DNA of 64,000 bases from FEN-1191 sp964528845. Its GTDB lineage: Bacteria > Pseudomonadota > Gammaproteobacteria > Steroidobacterales > Steroidobacteraceae. Position 1 is the first letter of the stretch. Each line of letters starts with the position of its first letter. Below are positions 33,011 to 41,304 of the stretch, in pieces. The stretch covers positions 1 through 64,000 of the forward strand of contig CAZGVE010000014.1 of assembly GCA_964528845.1 (NCBI GenBank). The letters are read 5' to 3'. Both the position numbers and the translations under genes were made by a program. The notes beneath the pieces are model-generated. The model had not been told where the DNA came from and did not search any database. It saw only the letters and a list, made by a program, of their open reading frames with translations.

Positions 33011-33445
33011 ATGCGTGAAACCGTCCGTACCGCGCTCGTCGCCCGGCCGCCCGCGGTACTCTACGATCTGGTCGTCGACGTCGAGCGCTATCCGGCCTTC
33101 GTTCCCGGGGTCAGCGCGGCTGCCGTGCTCGAGCGCACCGGGAATGAACAGCTCGCAAGTCTGACCGTGCAGCGCGGGCCGCTGCGCACGGCATTCACGA
33201 CCCGCAACCACCTGGTGCCAGGGCAGAGCGTGGACATGCAGCTGGTCGAGGGTCCCTTCAAGGTCCTGCAGGGTCACTGGAGCTTCACGCCCGTGGCCAG
33301 CAACGGCTGCCGGATCGAATTCCGGGTGCGCTTCCAGTTCTCCAACCCGCTCAAGTCGGCGCTGTTCGAACCGCTGTTCGAGGACACGGTGGCGGCGCTG
33401 GTGCGTGCCTTCGTGGCGCGCGCCCAGGGCTCGAACCTGCCGTGA
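33011..33445 (+). CDS. ratA: RatA-type START-domain protein (COQ10-like)
   Basis: The 144-residue protein (LYDLVVDVERYPAFVPGVSAA, VEGPFKVLQGHWSFTP, FEPLFEDTVAALVRAFVARA) is the SRPBCC/START-fold family that includes E. coli RatA and the ubiquinone-binding COQ10. In E. coli it is described as a toxin that affects 70S assembly, while homologues aid respiration. It is divergent from smpB and overlaps rnfH by 4 bases, the conserved gammaproteobacterial arrangement. Confidence 0.92.
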   Translation: MRETVRTALVARPPAVLYDLVVDVERYPAFVPGVSAAAVLERTGNEQLASLTVQRGPLRTAFTTRNHLVPGQSVDMQLVEGPFKVLQGHWSFTPVASNGCRIEFRVRFQFSNPLKSALFEPLFEDTVAALVRAFVARAQGSNLP

Positions 33446-33720
33446 AGCGGGTGCGCGTACTGTGCGATGCCCCGGGCGGCTTCATCGACTGCGTGCTCGA
33501 GCTGCCGGATCCGGCAACCATCGCCGAGGCGCTCAGCGCTGCCCATGCGCTGCTCGGCCGGCCGGAGCTGGCAGCCCCGGACGCGGTAAGCGGAGTCGAT
33601 GGACGCGTGCGCCCACGGTCGTACGTCCCCGCGGATGGCGAGCGCATCGAGATCTACCGTGCATTGCGCATCGATCCACGCGCCCAGCGCCGGGCACGCG
33701 CGCGGCGTGGGCGCGCCTAG
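33442..33720 (+). CDS. rnfH: RnfH-family protein
   Basis: The 92-residue ubiquitin-like beta-grasp protein (VLCDAPGGFIDCVLELPDPATIAEAL, ending in the YRALRIDPRAQRRARARRGRA-type basic tail) belongs to the RnfH (UPF0125) family. Its biochemical role is not established. GTG 33442 overlaps the ratA stop as GTGA. Its stop overlaps the stop of convergent bamE by 2-4 bases. Confidence 0.9.
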   Translation: MKRVRVLCDAPGGFIDCVLELPDPATIAEALSAAHALLGRPELAAPDAVSGVDGRVRPRSYVPADGERIEIYRALRIDPRAQRRARARRGRA

Positions 33721-34136
33721 AAGGGCTGCGGCGCGTGTGCGCCGCGCGCACTGACCGGCGCGAACGGCGCAGTCTTCACGTCGCTCTGGACGCTCGCGAC
33801 CAGGTTCTTCTCGAAGCGCACCACGACGTGTCCGCGCTGCGGGGTCTCGAGCCGCCGGGTCTTGAAGAAAAAGTCGTAGTCCCAGCGCGTATTGTCGAAC
33901 GCATCCGGCACCATCGGCGTGCCGAGCAGGTAGCGCACCTGGCTGTGCGTCATACCAGGCTTGACCTGCCCGATCACGTCCGGATCCAGATAGTTGCCCT
34001 GCAGGATCGGCATCCGGTACACGCACGCGCACAGCAGCGCAGCGAGGCCGAGCAGCACGACACGCGCGGCGCTACGCGCCCCGGCGCCGCGCGTTGCTGG
34101 CCGCGCTGGCTGTGAATCGGCGATAATCCCGTACAT
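33717..34136 (-). CDS. bamE: Outer-membrane assembly lipoprotein BamE
   Basis: The 139-residue product has a lipoprotein-type signal with lipobox LCAC, then the SmpA/OmlA domain (YRMPILQGNYLDPDVIGQVKPGMTHSQVRYLLGTP). BamE is an accessory of the BAM complex that folds outer-membrane proteins. The hydrophilic N-terminal stretch before the hydrophobic core is long; ATG 34136 and ATG 34154 are both possible. It is divergent from fur across about 50 bases, a gene pair conserved in gammaproteobacteria. Confidence 0.92.
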   Translation of the reverse strand: MYGIIADSQPARPATRGAGARSAARVVLLGLAALLCACVYRMPILQGNYLDPDVIGQVKPGMTHSQVRYLLGTPMVPDAFDNTRWDYDFFFKTRRLETPQRGHVVVRFEKNLVASVQSDVKTAPFAPVSARGAHAPQPF

Positions 34137-34188
34137 CGAATCATCATACCGCATCGTGCGGGCTCCGTCGGTCGCCCCGAGGTACTAC

Positions 34189-34635
34189 ATGGAAGGCAAG
34201 GACCTGCGCAAGGCAGGACTGAAGGTTACGCTGCCGCGGCTGAAGATCCTCGAGATACTCGAGGGCAGCCCGATGCACCACCTGTCGGCCGAGGAGATCT
34301 ACAAGCGGCTGCTGGACTCGGCCGAGGATATCGGTCTCGCAACGGTCTACCGCGTGCTCACCCAATTCGAGGCCGCGGGGCTCGTGAACCGCCACCACTT
34401 CGAGGATGGCATGGCGGTGTTCGAGATCAACCACGGCAGCCATCACGATCATATCGTCTGCATGGACTGCGCGGCGGTCGAGGAGTTCGTCGAGCCCGAC
34501 ATCGAGGCACGGCAGCACGCGATTGCCGAGCGCCTGGGCTTTCGCATCGAAGCACATTCGATGGTGCTCTACGGGCGCTGCAAGCGTGCCGACTGCCCGG
34601 CGCGAGTGCAGGGGCGGGTCAAGACCCCCGTGTAG
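34189..34635 (+). CDS. fur: Ferric uptake regulator Fur
   Basis: The 148-residue protein has the Fur winged helix (LRKAGLKVTLPRLKILEIL, HLSAEEIYKRL, IGLATVYRVLTQFEAAGL) and metal-binding dimer domain (HHDHIVCMDC, plus CKRADC near the end). It represses iron-uptake genes with Fe2+. ATG 34189 gives the standard N-terminus. TonB receptor genes such as the one at 352 are frequent targets elsewhere, but no Fur box is obvious there. Confidence 0.95.
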   Translation: MEGKDLRKAGLKVTLPRLKILEILEGSPMHHLSAEEIYKRLLDSAEDIGLATVYRVLTQFEAAGLVNRHHFEDGMAVFEINHGSHHDHIVCMDCAAVEEFVEPDIEARQHAIAERLGFRIEAHSMVLYGRCKRADCPARVQGRVKTPV

Positions 34636-34642
34636 CGAGCCG

Positions 34643-36352
34643 TCATTCGGCGCGCTTCGCACCCGTCTTGCCTGGTACGGCCGCGCCAGCACTGCTGCGC
34701 ATCTCGAGCGCGTGAGCGCGTGTGCGTGGCGTGATCTCGACCCCACCGAGCATGCGCGCGATCTCCTCGACGCGGGCCGCCTCGTCGAGCACAGTGATCC
34801 CGGTGCGGGTGCTGCGTCCGTCGGTGTGCTTGGAGACCCGCAGGTGCTGGTGCCCCTGCGCTGCGACCTGCGCGAGGTGCGTCACGCACAGCACCTGGGC
34901 CGAGTTGCCGAGTGCGCGCAGCTCGCGACCGACGATTTCGGCGACGGCACCGCCGATACCGGTGTCGACCTCATCGAACACCATGCACGGGGCCGCCTGC
35001 GCCGCACAGCAGACCTGCACGGCGAGTGACAGGCGCGCGAGTTCTCCGCCGGAGGCGACCTTCGCGACCGCACGCGGTGCCTGCCCCGGGTTCGTGCTGA
35101 CGCGGAATTCCACGCGATCGAGTCCGTGCGGCGCCGGCTCCGCCGAATCCAGCGGCGTGACCTCGATCAGGAACCGGCCACCGGCCATTCCGAGCTCCTG
35201 CATGCGTCCGGAGATCTCCTTGGCCAGCGCCCGCGCCGCCGCGGCGCGCCGCGCCGAGAGCTGTCGCGCCAGCTCCTGGAAGCGCGCCAGCGCGGCATTG
35301 AGCTGACCGCGGATCGCGCCCAGATCGGCGGCCGCGGTTTCGAGGCCCGCCAGCTCGGCGGCGAGCGCGTGGCCCTGTCCGATCAGCGCCGAGGGCGCGA
35401 TGCGATGCTTGCGCGCGAGCTCCTCGACCGCGGCCAGGCGCCGCTCGATCGCGTCGGCGCGCTGCGGATCGATGTCGAGGGTATCGAGGTACTGCTGCAG
35501 CGTATGGCTGGCGTCCTTGATGCGCAGCGCAGCCTCATCGAGCAGCGGGACCAGCGGGCCCAGCTGCGCGTCGAGCGCGGCCGCGGTACGCAGCCCGGAC
35601 ATCGAGCGCGCGATCAGGACGTGGGCGTTGGCGCCCTCGGCCTCGTACAGTCCGTCCAGCGCGGCGCGCGCGGCCAGCAGCAGTCGTCCGCGGTTCGCGA
35701 GCCGCGCATGCTCGGCGTGCAGCGCTTCGATCTCGCCTTCCTGGAGCTGCAGCGCCTCGATCTCGCGCTGCTGGTAGCGCAGCAGCTCGAGCCGTGAGCC
35801 GCGCTCGTCGGCCGCACTCTCGAGTTCGACGCTGCGGTTGAGCAGCGCGAGCCACAGACTGTGCGCGGTACGTACCTGGGCGCTCAGCGCCTCGAGGCGC
35901 CCGTAGCTGTCGAGCAGCGTACGCTGCGTCGCCGGGCGCACCAATGACTGGAATTCGTGCTGGCCGTGGATATCGAACAGCAGCGCGGCAGCAGCCTGCA
36001 GCACCTGCAGCGGCACGGATTGGCCGCCGAGCCAGGCGCGGCTGCGGCCGTCGCTGCCGATCACGCGCCGCAACACCAGCTCACCCTGTGCCGGGATCGC
36101 ATGCTCTTCGAGCAGGTGCAGCAGCTCGCCGGCCGTCGCGCTGATGTCCGCGGTCGCGCTGATCTCGGCGCGCTCGGCGCCGCTGCGTACCCACTCGGCG
36201 CCAGCGCGGCCGCCGGCCAGCAGCTCGAGTGCGTCCACGATCATCGACTTGCCGGCCCCGGTCTCCCCGGTCAGCACGGTAAGGCCCGGCTGGAACTCGA
36301 GTTCCACCGCCTCGATCAGCGCGAAGTCGCGGATCTGCAGGTAACGCAGCAC
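34643..36352 (-). CDS. recN: DNA repair protein RecN
   Basis: The 569-residue SMC-like ATPase has a Walker A GETGAGKS near 28-35, long coiled-coil arms (about 150-380), the signature region KVASGGELARLSLAVQ and the Walker B VFDEVDTGIGG. It acts in double-strand break repair. It starts 4 bases after the nadK stop and is co-transcribed with it. Confidence 0.96.
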   Translation of the reverse strand: MLRYLQIRDFALIEAVELEFQPGLTVLTGETGAGKSMIVDALELLAGGRAGAEWVRSGAERAEISATADISATAGELLHLLEEHAIPAQGELVLRRVIGSDGRSRAWLGGQSVPLQVLQAAAALLFDIHGQHEFQSLVRPATQRTLLDSYGRLEALSAQVRTAHSLWLALLNRSVELESAADERGSRLELLRYQQREIEALQLQEGEIEALHAEHARLANRGRLLLAARAALDGLYEAEGANAHVLIARSMSGLRTAAALDAQLGPLVPLLDEAALRIKDASHTLQQYLDTLDIDPQRADAIERRLAAVEELARKHRIAPSALIGQGHALAAELAGLETAAADLGAIRGQLNAALARFQELARQLSARRAAAARALAKEISGRMQELGMAGGRFLIEVTPLDSAEPAPHGLDRVEFRVSTNPGQAPRAVAKVASGGELARLSLAVQVCCAAQAAPCMVFDEVDTGIGGAVAEIVGRELRALGNSAQVLCVTHLAQVAAQGHQHLRVSKHTDGRSTRTGITVLDEAARVEEIARMLGGVEITPRTRAHALEMRSSAGAAVPGKTGAKRAE

Positions 36353-36355
36353 GCT

Positions 36356-37249
36356 CTAGCGCTCGTGTTCGAGCCCGCCACGGCCCCAGTGAAGCTTCGA
36401 GCGCAGCAGCCTGAAATAGTCATAGCCAGGAGGGTGCAACAGCGTGATCGCCCGCTCGGACGGTTGAATCTCCAGCAGTCCGCCGGGCCGCAGCTCCCCG
36501 AGCAGGCGCGCATCGCAGGTGACCTGGGCACTCACGTCGCTGGAGCCGGTCAGCCGTATCGCGATCTTCGAATCCCCGGGAACCAGGATCGGCCGGTCAG
36601 AGAGCGTGTGCGGACTGATCGGGGCCAGTACCAGCACATTGAGCCGCGGATCGACGATCGGGCCGCCGCAGGACAGCGCATACGCGGTCGAGCCGGTGGC
36701 GGTCGCGACCACCAGTCCGTCGGCGCCGTGCGAGTTGACATAGCGTCCGTCCACGTGGGTCTCGAAGTCCAGCATGCGGCCGGTTTCGAGGCGGTTGAAC
36801 ACCACGTCGTTGAGCGCAAAGCAGTCGGCAACGCCGCCACCCGGTGCCGTCAGTCGGGCGTGCAGCAGGCGGCGTCGTTCGTCCGTGCATTCGCCGGCGA
36901 GCACCGCATCGACACAGGTGACCATGTCCTGTGGCAGCACGTCAGTCAGGAAGCCGAGCCGGCCGCGGTTGATGCCGAGCAGCGGGATCCCGGAGTCGCC
37001 TACCAGTCCGGCGGCGTGCAGCAGCGTGCCGTCCCCGCCGATCGCAATAACCAGTTGCGCGCGCGCGAGCAGCTCGGGCAGCGCGACCGACAGCGCTCCC
37101 GGCGGAGCCATACCGGCAGGGCCGGTCTCCGGCGTGAGCACCGTGAGCTGCCTGGCAAGCAGCACAGGGATCAGCGCCTGGGCGCATTCGCCCACCCGCG
37201 GGTCCTGGAACTGGCCGACCAGGGCACAGGTGCGTATCGACTTATGCAA
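36356..37249 (-). CDS. nadK: NAD kinase
   Basis: The 297-residue product has GGDGT (AIGGDGTLL), NRGRLGFLTD, the NDVVFNR / DGLVVATATGSTAYALSCGGPIV nucleotide site and a C-terminal beta-rich domain. It phosphorylates NAD to NADP. The frame is open well upstream, but TTG 37249 (giving LHKSIRTCALVGQF) yields the family length; GTG codons further upstream are alternatives. It precedes recN, a conserved pair. Confidence 0.92.
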   Translation of the reverse strand: MHKSIRTCALVGQFQDPRVGECAQALIPVLLARQLTVLTPETGPAGMAPPGALSVALPELLARAQLVIAIGGDGTLLHAAGLVGDSGIPLLGINRGRLGFLTDVLPQDMVTCVDAVLAGECTDERRRLLHARLTAPGGGVADCFALNDVVFNRLETGRMLDFETHVDGRYVNSHGADGLVVATATGSTAYALSCGGPIVDPRLNVLVLAPISPHTLSDRPILVPGDSKIAIRLTGSSDVSAQVTCDARLLGELRPGGLLEIQPSERAITLLHPPGYDYFRLLRSKLHWGRGGLEHER

Positions 37250-37418
37250 CGCGAGAGCCTGTTCAACTGCTGTGATGCTGTCCTTGTAGCATGACACGAC
37301 CCCGTCGGGCACGCGCTCGCCGCGCCTGCGCTTTGGGGCAGAAACCGGTACCGCGCTGTGCCGGCGGATGGCGGCGCTTGACGAGGCCGCGAGGTGCTGA
37401 TTAGCTGAAGACTCAACG

Positions 37419-38483
37419 ATGGCCGCCGACAGCAAAGAGGAAGGACTGAACGAGCGGGCGCAGCGGCTGCTGCGCGTGCTGGTCCAGAGCTATATCCGCG
37501 ATGGCGCCCCGGTCGGTTCGCGCACTCTCTCGCGCGATTCCGGGCTCGCTCTCAGTTCGGCCACCGTTCGCAACGTGATGTCGGATCTCGAGCAGCTCGG
37601 CTTCGTGACATCGCCGCATACTTCGGCCGGACGCGTACCCACCGACAAGGCCTATCGCTTCTTCGTCGACAGCCTGATGCGGGCCCAGCTGCCGACCGAC
37701 GAATCCAACCTCGAGGAGATCCGCCGGCAACTCGACCTTCCCGCCGGTACCTCCAAGGCGCTGGTGGCTTCCGCCTCGCAGCTGCTCTCGAACATCACGC
37801 ACCTGGCGGGCGTCGTGACCCTGCCACTGGCCCAGTCCGCGGCACTGACGCAGATCGAGTTCCTGCCACTGTCGGAGAACCGGCTCCTGGTCGTGCTGGT
37901 GCTCAACGACCGCGAGGTCCAGAACCGCATCATCCAGCTCGATCGCCACTATTCCGGCGAGGAGCTGCGACGCGCGGCCAACTTCCTGAACGAGCAGTTC
38001 GCCGGGCACACGCTCGCGCAGATCCACAAGGAGATGATTCAGCAGCTCAAGGATACGCACGAGCACCTGAACCAGGAAATGTTGAACGGGATCGCGATGG
38101 CGCAGAGCCTGTTTTCGCAGTCCGGGCCCACCGAGGATATCGAGTACGTGATCGCCGGTGAGACCAACCTTATGGGATTCTCGCAGTTCGGCAACGTCGA
38201 GAAGCTGCGCCGGCTGTTCGAGGCATTCAACGAAAAGCGCGACATCCTGCAGCTGCTCGACCAGAGCCTGCGCGCCGAGGGCGTGCAGATCTTCATCGGC
38301 CAGGAATCCGGCTACCAGATCCTCGATGACTACAGTGTCGTCACCGCCCCGTACAGCTCGGACCAGGGCGTGGTCGGCGTGCTCGGGGTCATCGGACCTA
38401 CCCGCATGGCCTACGAACGCATCATCCCGATAGTCGATCTGACGGCCAAACTGCTCGGTGCGGCCTTGAATTCCCGGCGTTGA
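37419..38483 (+). CDS. hrcA: Heat-inducible transcription repressor HrcA
   Basis: The 354-residue protein has the N-terminal winged helix (NERAQRLLRVLVQSYIRDGAPVGSRTLS, SATVRNVMSDLEQLGFV), the HTSAGRVPT linker and the GAF-like dimer domain (IGQESGYQILDDYSVVTAPY). HrcA represses chaperone genes by binding CIRCE elements. No CIRCE is visible upstream of hrcA, grpE or dnaK here. It is divergent from nadK and leads the chaperone cluster. Confidence 0.95.
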   Translation: MAADSKEEGLNERAQRLLRVLVQSYIRDGAPVGSRTLSRDSGLALSSATVRNVMSDLEQLGFVTSPHTSAGRVPTDKAYRFFVDSLMRAQLPTDESNLEEIRRQLDLPAGTSKALVASASQLLSNITHLAGVVTLPLAQSAALTQIEFLPLSENRLLVVLVLNDREVQNRIIQLDRHYSGEELRRAANFLNEQFAGHTLAQIHKEMIQQLKDTHEHLNQEMLNGIAMAQSLFSQSGPTEDIEYVIAGETNLMGFSQFGNVEKLRRLFEAFNEKRDILQLLDQSLRAEGVQIFIGQESGYQILDDYSVVTAPYSSDQGVVGVLGVIGPTRMAYERIIPIVDLTAKLLGAALNSRR

Positions 38484-38492
38484 CCGCCATCT
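38465..38492 (+). promoter_or_regulatory. Candidate sigma-32 heat-shock promoter for grpE
   Basis: CTTGAAT (38465-38471) and CGCCATCT (38485-38492) are separated by 13 bases. They match the sigma-32 consensus CTTGAAA / CCCCATNT at 6 of 7 and 7 of 8 positions (N counted as a match). The element overlaps the end of hrcA, 82 bases before the grpE start. Confidence 0.55.
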
Positions 38493-38507
38493 ATCGGGCA
38501 GGACTGG

Positions 38508-38525
38508 AAGCTCTGACGAGAGCTT
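38508..38525 (+). terminator. Short hairpin in the hrcA-grpE gap
   Basis: AAGCTCT and AGAGCTT pair around GACG, just downstream of the predicted sigma-32 promoter. A TTTT occurs 9 bases later. It could be a weak terminator for hrcA or a 5' structure in the grpE mRNA. Confidence 0.35.
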
Positions 38526-38573
38526 TGTGCACGCTTTTACTCCAAGTCTTTGTTATTCTGGGACTCTTAAGCT

Positions 38574-39137
38574 ATGAGTGATACCAGTAAGCAGGCTGCG
38601 GCGCAGCAGGAGTTGCCGGATTCGGGCGACGTTTCGGAGCCAGCGACCACCGATGATGCGGCCCTGCACACGGCGCTTGCCGAGGCGCAGGAGCAGGCCC
38701 GTATCCAGCGCGACCTGTATCTGCGTGCGGCCGCCGAACTCGACAACGTGCGTAAACGCGCCCAGCGCGATATCGAGAGCGCCCATCGCTTTGCGCTCGA
38801 ACGCTTTGCGGCGGAGTTGCTGCCGGTCCATGACAGCCTCGCCCTGGGTGTCGCGAATGGCGCGAACGCCGATGCGGCGACGCTGCTTGCCGGCCAGCAG
38901 GCCACGCTCAAGCTGCTCGACCGCGCGTTTGAGAAATTCTCGATCGCCCCGATCGATCCGGCCGGCCGGCGATTCGATCCAGGCCTGCATGAAGCGGTGC
39001 TGATCCAGGAATCCGGTGACGTGGCGCCCGACACCGTGCTGACCGTGGTTCAGTCCGGCTACGAACTCAACGGTCGGCTGCTGCGTCCCGCCCGGGTCGT
39101 GGTGGCGAGGGCGCCGGCGGGTGCGGGCGCGCCTTGA
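38574..39137 (+). CDS. grpE: Nucleotide exchange factor GrpE
   Basis: The 187-residue protein has the long N-terminal coiled coil (LAEAQEQARIQRDLYLRAAAELDNVRKRAQRDIE) and the beta domain ending (RFDPGLHEAVL, DTVLTVVQSGYELNGRLLRPARVVVA). It releases ADP from DnaK. It stands between hrcA and dnaK, and both gaps contain a sigma-32-like promoter. Confidence 0.96.
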   Translation: MSDTSKQAAAQQELPDSGDVSEPATTDDAALHTALAEAQEQARIQRDLYLRAAAELDNVRKRAQRDIESAHRFALERFAAELLPVHDSLALGVANGANADAATLLAGQQATLKLLDRAFEKFSIAPIDPAGRRFDPGLHEAVLIQESGDVAPDTVLTVVQSGYELNGRLLRPARVVVARAPAGAGAP

Positions 39138-39174
39138 GGCGCAGCCCGAATTGCGCGGTGGATGCACAAACCGA

Positions 39175-39202
39175 CTTGAAAGCAGGCCTAAAGGTCCCAA
39201 CT
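39175..39202 (+). promoter_or_regulatory. Candidate sigma-32 heat-shock promoter for dnaK
   Basis: A perfect CTTGAAA (39175-39181) is followed after 13 bases by TCCCAACT (39195-39202), 6 of 8 with CCCCATNT (N counted as a match). It lies 40 bases before the dnaK ATG. The spacing equals that of the grpE element. Confidence 0.65.
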
Positions 39203-39241
39203 TCAAGGTCTTAACTGAAGAACAGCGTTGGAGTGCGAGTC

Positions 39242-41203
39242 ATGAGCAAGGTCATCGGCATCGATCTGGGTACGACGAACTCGTGTGTGGCGATCATGGA
39301 AGGCGGCAAGCCGCGCGTGATCGAGAACAGCGAGGGAGATCGCACGACGCCCTCGATCGTCGCGTTCACCAAGGACGATGAGGTGCTGGTCGGCCAGTCT
39401 GCCAAGCGCCAGGCGGTCACGAACCCGCAGAACACGCTGTTTGCCGTCAAGCGCCTGATCGGGCGCAAGTTCGAAGACGACGTGGTGCAGAAGGACATCA
39501 AGATGGTCCCGTACGGGATCGTCAAGGCCGACAATGGCGACGCCTGGGTGTCCGTGCACGGCAAGAAGATGGCCCCGCCGGAGGTGTCGGCCCGGGTGCT
39601 GATGAAGATGAAGAAGACGGCTGAGGACTATCTGGGCGAACCGGTCACCGAGGCGGTGATCACGGTTCCGGCCTATTTCAACGATTCCCAGCGTCAGGCG
39701 ACCAAGGATGCCGGCCGCATCGCCGGGCTCAACGTCAAGCGCATCATCAACGAGCCGACGGCGGCCGCGCTGGCCTACGGGCTCGACAAGCAGGGTGCGG
39801 ACCGCAAGATCGCGGTCTACGACCTGGGCGGCGGCACCTTCGACGTCTCGATCATCGAGATTGCGGACGTCGACGGCGAGCGTCAGTTCGAAGTGCTCTC
39901 GACCAATGGGGACACCTTCCTCGGTGGCGAGGACTTCGACCTGCGGGTGATCAATTTCCTGGCCGATGAGTTCCAGAAGGAATCGGGCGTGGACGTGCGC
40001 CGCGACCCGTTGGCCATGCAGCGTCTGAAGGAGGCTGCGGAGAAGGCGAAGATCGAGCTGTCATCGAGCCAGCAGACCGAGGTGAATCTGCCGTACATCA
40101 CGGCGGACGCCGCCGGACCGAAGCACCTGAGCGTGAAGCTCACGCGTGCCAAGCTCGAGTCGCTGGTCGAGGATCTCGTGCAGCGCACGATCGGTCCGTG
40201 CCGCGTGGCTCTGAAGGACGCGGGCCTGGATCCGAGCCAGGTGGTGGAAGTGATCCTGGTGGGCGGACAGACCCGCATGCCCCTGGTTCAGAAATACGTC
40301 CGCGACTTCTTCGGCAAGGAGCCGCGCAAGGACGTGAATCCGGATGAGGCGGTCGCGGTGGGCGCGGCGGTGCAGGCCGGAGTGCTGGCCGGTGAGGTCA
40401 AGGACGTGCTGCTGCTGGATGTCACGCCGCTCTCGCTCGGCATCGAGACGCTGGGCGGTGTGATGACCAAGCTGATCGAGAAGAACACCACCATCCCAAC
40501 GAAGGCAGCCAACGTGTTTTCGACCGCGGACGACAACCAGACGGCCGTGACGATTCACGTGCTGCAGGGCGAGCGCGACCGGGCGTCGGACAACAAGTCG
40601 CTGGGCAAGTTCGATCTGACGGATATTCCACCGGCGCCGCGTGGCCTGCCGCAGGTCGAGGTCACCTTCGATATCGACGCCAACGGCATCCTCAACGTGC
40701 AGGCACGGGACAAGGCAACCGGCAAGGAGCAGCGGATCGTGATCCGCGCCTCGAGCGGCCTGGCCGAGGACGAGATCAAGCGCATGGTCCGGGATGCCGA
40801 AGCCCATGCGGACGAGGACCGCAAGTTCCGCGAGCTGGTCGACACGCGCAATCGCGCCGATGCGCTCGTGCATCAGGTCGAGAAGGCGCTGAAGGACCTG
40901 GCTGACAAGGTCAGCCCCGATGAGCGCGCGCGGGCCGAATCGGCCCTGGGTGACCTCAAGTCCGTGCTGAAGTCCGATGACAAGGAAAACATCGAAAAGA
41001 AGACCGAAGCGCTGGCGCAGGCGTCCGGCAGCATCGCGCAGCGCGCCTATGCGGCCGGCCAGGCCGGGGCGCCGGGGGGCGATGCGGCGCAGCCGGGACC
41101 GGATGCCGGCGCGGCGGGTGGCGCATCGCAGCCTCGGTCCAAGGACGACGTAGTCGACGCGGAATTTGAGGAAGTCCGGGACAAGGGTCGACGGGCCTCC
41201 TGA
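39242..41203 (+). CDS. dnaK: Chaperone DnaK (Hsp70)
   Basis: The 653-residue Hsp70 starts MSKVIGIDLGTTNSCVA and has the phosphate loops (DLGGGTFDVSI), the linker region DVLLLDVTPLSLGIET, a substrate domain and the C-terminal DDVVDAEFEEV. It folds and protects proteins with DnaJ and GrpE. ATG 39242 is the family start; an ATG three codons earlier exists. A sigma-32-like promoter stands in front and a hairpin follows. Confidence 0.98.
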   Translation: MSKVIGIDLGTTNSCVAIMEGGKPRVIENSEGDRTTPSIVAFTKDDEVLVGQSAKRQAVTNPQNTLFAVKRLIGRKFEDDVVQKDIKMVPYGIVKADNGDAWVSVHGKKMAPPEVSARVLMKMKKTAEDYLGEPVTEAVITVPAYFNDSQRQATKDAGRIAGLNVKRIINEPTAAALAYGLDKQGADRKIAVYDLGGGTFDVSIIEIADVDGERQFEVLSTNGDTFLGGEDFDLRVINFLADEFQKESGVDVRRDPLAMQRLKEAAEKAKIELSSSQQTEVNLPYITADAAGPKHLSVKLTRAKLESLVEDLVQRTIGPCRVALKDAGLDPSQVVEVILVGGQTRMPLVQKYVRDFFGKEPRKDVNPDEAVAVGAAVQAGVLAGEVKDVLLLDVTPLSLGIETLGGVMTKLIEKNTTIPTKAANVFSTADDNQTAVTIHVLQGERDRASDNKSLGKFDLTDIPPAPRGLPQVEVTFDIDANGILNVQARDKATGKEQRIVIRASSGLAEDEIKRMVRDAEAHADEDRKFRELVDTRNRADALVHQVEKALKDLADKVSPDERARAESALGDLKSVLKSDDKENIEKKTEALAQASGSIAQRAYAAGQAGAPGGDAAQPGPDAGAAGGASQPRSKDDVVDAEFEEVRDKGRRAS

Positions 41204-41229
41204 CGAGGACACGGGACTTCAAGCCTGAA

Positions 41230-41267
41230 GCATGCTGCCGGGGGCCACGGGGTCCCCGGCCGCATGC
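41230..41267 (+). terminator. Long hairpin between dnaK and dnaJ
   Basis: GCATGC plus GCCGGGG pair with CCCCGGC plus GCATGC, giving 13 bp with one mismatch (T41236/C41261). There is no T run. It may attenuate transcription into dnaJ or protect the dnaK mRNA 3' end, giving more DnaK than DnaJ. Confidence 0.55.
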
Positions 41268-41304
41268 GTGTATCCGACTGTAAACCGGACTGTGACGGCA
41301 AGGC

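Noticed and set aside
37370..37418. Possible CIRCE element upstream of hrcA
   Set aside because: Only GAGGTGCTGA resembles one arm; there is no matching TTAGCACTC arm at the right spacing.
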